DNA of 11,301 nt from an uncultured Muribaculaceae bacterium (GTDB lineage Bacteria > Bacteroidota > Bacteroidia > Bacteroidales > Muribaculaceae). Positions 7,359-11,301 of this stretch are shown piece after piece. Position 1 is the stretch's first letter, and each line of letters starts with the position of its first letter. The notes under the pieces were generated by a model, which saw only the letters and a program-made list of their open reading frames with translations, was not told the DNA's origin and made no database searches. The position numbers and the translations under genes are program-made. The DNA lies in the NCBI GenBank assembly GCA_910589095.1, contig CAJUSN010000075.1, forward strand, positions 1 to 11,301, written 5' to 3'.

Positions 7359-7393
7359 AACATAAGTCCTAACAGCTGAATCACAACCATTAA

Positions 7394-7401
7394 TATCTTT
7401 G
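7394..7401 (+). promoter_or_regulatory. Candidate -7 box of the susC-susD operon
   Basis: TATCTTTG fits the TAnnTTTG consensus exactly and lies 33 bases before the ATG at 7435. No -33 TTTG box is found at the usual spacing, in keeping with dependence on an activator. Confidence 0.65.
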
Positions 7402-7434
7402 CGGCAGATTTTAAACCAACCAAAAACGAATAAC

Positions 7435-10400
7435 ATGAAAAAAGCAATTCTCAGTACTGTATTGCTCATTGTTATGGCAATCGCAGCACACGCGCAGAAC
7501 CTTACTGTGCATGGGACCGTTGTTTCGGCGTCGGATGGCGAACCGCTAATCGGTGCAAGCGTTATTTCCGACATCAAAGGTTCGACCGGAGTGGCCACAG
7601 ACCTCGATGGAAATTTCGTGATCACGGTGCCCGATGGATCTAATTTAACTGTATCTTATGTGGGTTACAAACCAAAAACTGTGAGAGCCCAGGCTCAATT
7701 GACAATTCGCCTTGATGAGGATTCGGAGTTGTTGGATGAAGTGGTAGTGGTGGGCTATCAGACCATGAAGAAAGCTGACCTTACCGGCTCTGTTTCAGTA
7801 GTGAATACTAAATCGCTGGAAACATCCGCTGATACGGACCCAATGCGAGCTTTGCAGGGTAAAGTTCCGGGAATGACTATCTCAGCCAACGGTTCGCCAA
7901 GCGGTACCGGATCAGTGCGGATCCGTGGTATCGGTTCATTCAATGCCTCACAGGATCCTCTCTTTGTTATAGATGGAGTCCCGACAACCGCCACTCTCAA
8001 TTCATTGAACATGAATGACATCGAGAGTATGCAGGTTTTGAAGGACGCAGCGTCAGCTTCAATCTACGGTTCACGCGCGGCAAATGGTGTAATTATCATC
8101 ACCACTAAAAAGGGTAAAGCCAACAGCGACAGGGTTAATGTAAGCTTTTCAGCTAATTTGACCGGACAATTCTACTCAGGGCAGTCCAAGATGAAATTGC
8201 TTGATTCGCCCGGCTATGCCACGGCTATGGCTCAGGCTGCTCTAAATGACGGTCTTGATCCGGTGGCGTACGCATCAAGTTACGGTCTCAACCTGAATTC
8301 TCCGGAGGGCTTTCCAATCTCAGTCTACGACATTGCAACCGGCCAGTACCGGAATTATACGGTAGGAGGTTATTATGACGGATATATCAATTCCAAGCGC
8401 ACCATGTTGATGTCAAATACCGATTGGCTTAATGAAATATCGCGCACCGGTTTCTCTCAAAGTTATGATGCTTCGGTATCTAAAGCAACCGATGCCTTTT
8501 CGGCGCTGTTTTCTTTGGGCTATAAGAAGAATGAGGGTATTCTGAAATATACCAGTTTCGAAAACATATCGGCACGTATCAACACTTCTTTCAAAATTTC
8601 ACCCGTGGTAACTGTAGGAGAGAATTTTACACTTACATACACAGATCAGGTGGATATGCAACCTTTGGAGAATGCGTTGAAGATGCCATCGATTGTGCCC
8701 GTGTTTGAAACGGATGGCAAAACATATGGCGGTCCGGTAGGAAGTATGGCAGACCGACAGAATCCTCTCCGCGAGCTTGCCTTCAATAAAAACAACGCGC
8801 TTAATGTGTGGCGTCTGTTCGGTAATGCTTATATTGACATCAAGCCTCTCAAGGGCCTTGTGCTCCGTTCAAACTTCGGTCTTGACTATGATGCTGCCTT
8901 TATCCACTCATATAATTATACATTCCATAGCGATATCGTAAACAACGATACAAACTCAACAACTCTGTCACAAGCCAACGATTCAAAATGGACTTGGAGC
9001 AATACCGCCAATTATAATTTCGCTGTGAAGGATGACCATAACTTCACTGTACTTGCCGGTATGGAAATGTTTCGCCAGAGTCGTATCGATTTTTCAGGTT
9101 ATAATGAGAACTACGATATTGAAACGCCCGATTACATGTATCCCGACGCATCATCCGGTGTTGAACGTTCAACGGGAAATAAATCGGCCTATGCATTGGT
9201 GTCATTCTTCGGAAAGGTTGATTATAATTGGAAAAACCTTCTCTTGGCGTCGTTCACATTGCGCCATGACGGATCTTCACGATTTGGAAGCAATAACCGC
9301 TACGGAACTTTCCCGGCTGCCACTCTCGGCTACCGCATATCAGAGAACATAAGGAAGAATTGGCTTGATGATTTGAAAGTGAGACTATCGTGGGGTAAGA
9401 CCGGTAATCAAGCTATTTCAAACACAGCTCGTTATGCCCTTTATGTTGCCGACTACGGGAGCGACCGCGTGACTTCAACCGCCTACGACCTTCTTCTTCA
9501 GCAGAGCGGTATTTTCCCCTCAGGCTATTATGCCAGTCAAACTGCTAATCCAAATTTGAAATGGGAAACTACTATCCAGTACAATGCAGGTGTTGATTTC
9601 GGTTTGTTCAGAAACAGGCTCACAGGTTCGCTGGATGCATATATCAAGGATGTGAAAGATATGCTTATCATTCCTGCTTATCTTGGTTCGATGGGTGAGG
9701 GTGGCGCTTCATGGCTCAACGGTCCTTCTCTCCGCAACTGGGGTATGGAGCTGCAGATTGGATGGAATGATGAACTTGCTTGCGGTCTTGGTTACCGTGC
9801 ATCTTTGAATCTTGACTTCTTCCGCAACAAGGTGACCTATCTTCCTTCAACCACCACCGGATCTTACGCGCACACAACAACAGAAAATCTTGTTGAGGCA
9901 AAGCGCCCTTATGGCTCTATAGTAGGCTATGTGTTCGACGGACTTTTCCAGTCACAGGAGGAAGTGCAGTCCTACGGTCAGGATAATGCTCGCGTGGGAG
10001 GAATGAAGTATGCCGATATTAATGGCGACGGAAAGATTACCCCCGATGATCAGACTTGGATTTTCAATCCTGTTCCCGATTTGTCGTTTGGCCTTAATGT
10101 GGAATTGTTCTATAAGAACTTTGATTTTCAAATGTTCTGGCAGGGAGTGCTTGGCCAGGATGTTTATAACAACCAGAAGTTCCAAAACGACTTCTGGAGC
10201 GTGACCGACGCAGGAAGCAACAAGGGTGTGCGAGTTCTTGACGCGTGGTTGCCCAATGTCAACACTTCATCCACAATACCTATGCTCACAACAAACAACA
10301 AAGGTGATGAAGGTCGTGCGTCATCGTACTTTGTAGAGAACGGCTCGTATTCCAAGCTTCGCACACTCCAGGTGGGATACAATCTGCCATCAAAGATACT

Positions 10401-10557
10401 TTCTAAACTGCGGATGAGCAGAGCGCGTGTTTATCTCTCAGGACAAAATCTACTTACAATCAAAAGCAGCAGCCTTACATGCACAGACCCGGAGAATCCC
10501 AACTGGGCTTACCCAATCCCTACATCTGTATCTTTCGGCGTGCAGGTTGATTTCTAA
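7435..10557 (+). CDS. SusC/RagA-family TonB-dependent outer-membrane transporter
   Basis: This 1040-residue protein has the usual length and order of SusC-like transporters. Its signal peptide is MKKAILSTVLLIVMAIAAHA (1-20). A carboxypeptidase-regulatory-like beta domain follows (about 24-95, with ATDLDGNFVITVPDG and VSYVGYKPK). The SusC/RagA segment LDEVVVVGYQTMKKADLTGSV (from residue 100) leads into the plug domain. The plug carries RIRGIGS (162-168) and PLFVIDGVP (175-183). The 22-strand-type barrel occupies the rest and ends in an aromatic residue (SFGVQVDF). DINGDGKITPDD (861-872) is a calcium-site-like loop common in the family. SusC proteins import glycans bound by a SusD lid, powered by TonB. 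The ATG at 7435 is chosen because the signal peptide begins there; an upstream in-frame TTG at 7399 lies inside the -7 promoter box and cannot be the start. A fructo-oligosaccharide cargo is inferred from the locus. Confidence 0.95.
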   Translation: MKKAILSTVLLIVMAIAAHAQNLTVHGTVVSASDGEPLIGASVISDIKGSTGVATDLDGNFVITVPDGSNLTVSYVGYKPKTVRAQAQLTIRLDEDSELLDEVVVVGYQTMKKADLTGSVSVVNTKSLETSADTDPMRALQGKVPGMTISANGSPSGTGSVRIRGIGSFNASQDPLFVIDGVPTTATLNSLNMNDIESMQVLKDAASASIYGSRAANGVIIITTKKGKANSDRVNVSFSANLTGQFYSGQSKMKLLDSPGYATAMAQAALNDGLDPVAYASSYGLNLNSPEGFPISVYDIATGQYRNYTVGGYYDGYINSKRTMLMSNTDWLNEISRTGFSQSYDASVSKATDAFSALFSLGYKKNEGILKYTSFENISARINTSFKISPVVTVGENFTLTYTDQVDMQPLENALKMPSIVPVFETDGKTYGGPVGSMADRQNPLRELAFNKNNALNVWRLFGNAYIDIKPLKGLVLRSNFGLDYDAAFIHSYNYTFHSDIVNNDTNSTTLSQANDSKWTWSNTANYNFAVKDDHNFTVLAGMEMFRQSRIDFSGYNENYDIETPDYMYPDASSGVERSTGNKSAYALVSFFGKVDYNWKNLLLASFTLRHDGSSRFGSNNRYGTFPAATLGYRISENIRKNWLDDLKVRLSWGKTGNQAISNTARYALYVADYGSDRVTSTAYDLLLQQSGIFPSGYYASQTANPNLKWETTIQYNAGVDFGLFRNRLTGSLDAYIKDVKDMLIIPAYLGSMGEGGASWLNGPSLRNWGMELQIGWNDELACGLGYRASLNLDFFRNKVTYLPSTTTGSYAHTTTENLVEAKRPYGSIVGYVFDGLFQSQEEVQSYGQDNARVGGMKYADINGDGKITPDDQTWIFNPVPDLSFGLNVELFYKNFDFQMFWQGVLGQDVYNNQKFQNDFWSVTDAGSNKGVRVLDAWLPNVNTSSTIPMLTTNNKGDEGRASSYFVENGSYSKLRTLQVGYNLPSKILSKLRMSRARVYLSGQNLLTIKSSSLTCTDPENPNWAYPIPTSVSFGVQVDF

Positions 10558-10575
10558 TTCTAAAAATCAAAAATC

Positions 10576-11301
10576 ATGAAATCTACAAAAGTATTACTGA
10601 TATCACTTCTGTCGCTGGGCTTGACAGCGTGTGACGACTTTATAAATGTTCCTCCCACGGGAGTGGTGGATGGTGACCTTGCTTATGCTCAGCCTGAAAA
10701 GATGGTTAACGCGGCGTATGCTTCCCTCGGTGATTGCTGGTACAGCTATCCATTCAACCTTTGGCCCTATGGCGACCTTAGTTCCGACGACTGTCTAAAA
10801 GGTGGTGGTGGAACTACCGATACAGGATATCATCCCATGGAAATATGGACCACTTTGACCTCCACTCCGGGTGAACTTGACGAGCTGTGGTACCGGTTGT
10901 ACTGCAACATATCCCGATGCAACAGGGCATTGGTTGCGCTTGAGGAATCAGGGGTTGAAACTCTCGGGGAGAAAACGGCGGAGCAGCGTTTTGGTGAGGT
11001 ACATTTCCTGCGTGGTCACAGCTATTTCAAGTTGCTCACAATGTTCCGACAGATTCCGTGGATAGATGAAGAGGTGTTCAAAAACAACACTCAGGAGCAG
11101 ACTCCCAACAATCAGTACACTTATGAGCAGCTGTTCGGGAAAGTGATCCATGAGTTTGAACTTGCCTACGATGCACTCCCCGAAGAAGTGGAGGATGGCG
11201 GAGGCCGAGTGAACCGGATTGCCGCGGCAGCTTACCTTGCCAAGTGCTATCTGACGCTTGCATGGGGCGATGGCTATGAGGCTACAAACGGACTTGGCTT
11301 C
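10576..11301 (+). CDS. SusD/RagB-family surface glycan-binding lipoprotein (3' partial)
   Basis: An ATG 18 bases after the susC stop opens a frame that runs without a stop to the window end, giving 242 residues, roughly the N-terminal 40-50% of a SusD protein. The first residues, MKSTKVLLISLLSLGLTAC, form a lipoprotein signal peptide with lipobox LTAC (lipidated C19). The following DD fits the acidic export signal of Bacteroidetes surface lipoproteins. PPTGVVDGDLAYAQPEKMVNAAYASL (about 26-51) and AEQRFGEVHFLRGHSYFKLLTMFRQIPWID (from about residue 135) are typical of SusD, the latter being a TPR-like helix pair. SusD proteins sit on the outer surface as a lid on SusC and capture glycan. Fructan as ligand is inferred from the locus. 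The gene is almost certainly co-transcribed with susC. The glycan-binding surface and C-terminus lie outside the window. Confidence 0.93.
   Translation, partial: MKSTKVLLISLLSLGLTACDDFINVPPTGVVDGDLAYAQPEKMVNAAYASLGDCWYSYPFNLWPYGDLSSDDCLKGGGGTTDTGYHPMEIWTTLTSTPGELDELWYRLYCNISRCNRALVALEESGVETLGEKTAEQRFGEVHFLRGHSYFKLLTMFRQIPWIDEEVFKNNTQEQTPNNQYTYEQLFGKVIHEFELAYDALPEEVEDGGGRVNRIAAAAYLAKCYLTLAWGDGYEATNGLGF

Larger units (their letters stand above)
7257..7434 (+). promoter_or_regulatory. susC upstream regulatory region
   Basis: This gene-free, AT-rich stretch lies between the regulator's terminator and the susC start codon. It holds the second copy of the 27-base element (7332-7358) and a TATCTTTG -7 box (7394-7401). 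The leader from the likely transcription start to the ATG is only about 25-30 bases, so there is no room for a riboswitch. Nothing else is recognised in it. Confidence 0.75.

Noticed and set aside
1..11301. Searched by eye for tRNA or rRNA genes, CRISPR arrays, insertion-sequence ends, phage or defence genes.
   Set aside because: Nothing supporting any of these was seen; apart from the left-edge reductase tail the coding content fits an ordinary fructan PUL.

Overview
The window looks like Bacteroidales chromosome: a SusC/SusD pair, a one-protein hybrid two-component regulator, TAnnTTTG-type -7 promoter boxes and start codons without Shine-Dalgarno sequences are all typical of that order. A gut genus (Bacteroides, or a Muribaculaceae-type relative) is likely, but the exact taxon cannot be fixed from sequence reading alone. 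I recognise most of the window as a fructan/fructose polysaccharide utilization locus (PUL) of the kind characterised in Bacteroides thetaiotaomicron (the BT1754-BT1765 locus).

Layout. Bases 2-121 are the last codons of a + strand gene, probably an aldo/keto reductase, followed by a strong hairpin terminator (146-193). A second hairpin (257-283) ends the converging minus-strand operon. That operon reads right to left as GH32 fructanase (4229-2397), MFS sugar importer (2382-1198) and PfkB-type fructokinase (1185-307), with gaps of only 14 and 12 bases. A 191-base divergent regulatory region (4230-4420) separates it from a + strand hybrid two-component system regulator (4421-7165) with a periplasmic sugar-binding sensor. 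After a hairpin terminator and a second regulatory region come a SusC-like TonB-dependent transporter (7435-10557) and a SusD-like lipoprotein (from 10576, cut by the window end).

How the parts fit. SusD and SusC would bind fructan fragments at the cell surface and pull them across the outer membrane. The GH32 enzyme would release fructose in the periplasm, the MFS protein would import it, and fructokinase would phosphorylate it. The regulator would sense free periplasmic sugar (fructose in the characterised relative) and switch the locus on. No surface endo-fructanase is visible; in related loci such genes lie downstream of susD, beyond this window.

The most notable non-coding observation is a 27-base element present almost unchanged (24 of 27 bases) upstream of both the regulator and susC, with short inverted-repeat ends. 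It sits at two different distances from near-identical TATCTTTG boxes and is a good candidate operator for the regulator. I see no novel system here; the genes belong to known families in a known type of locus.
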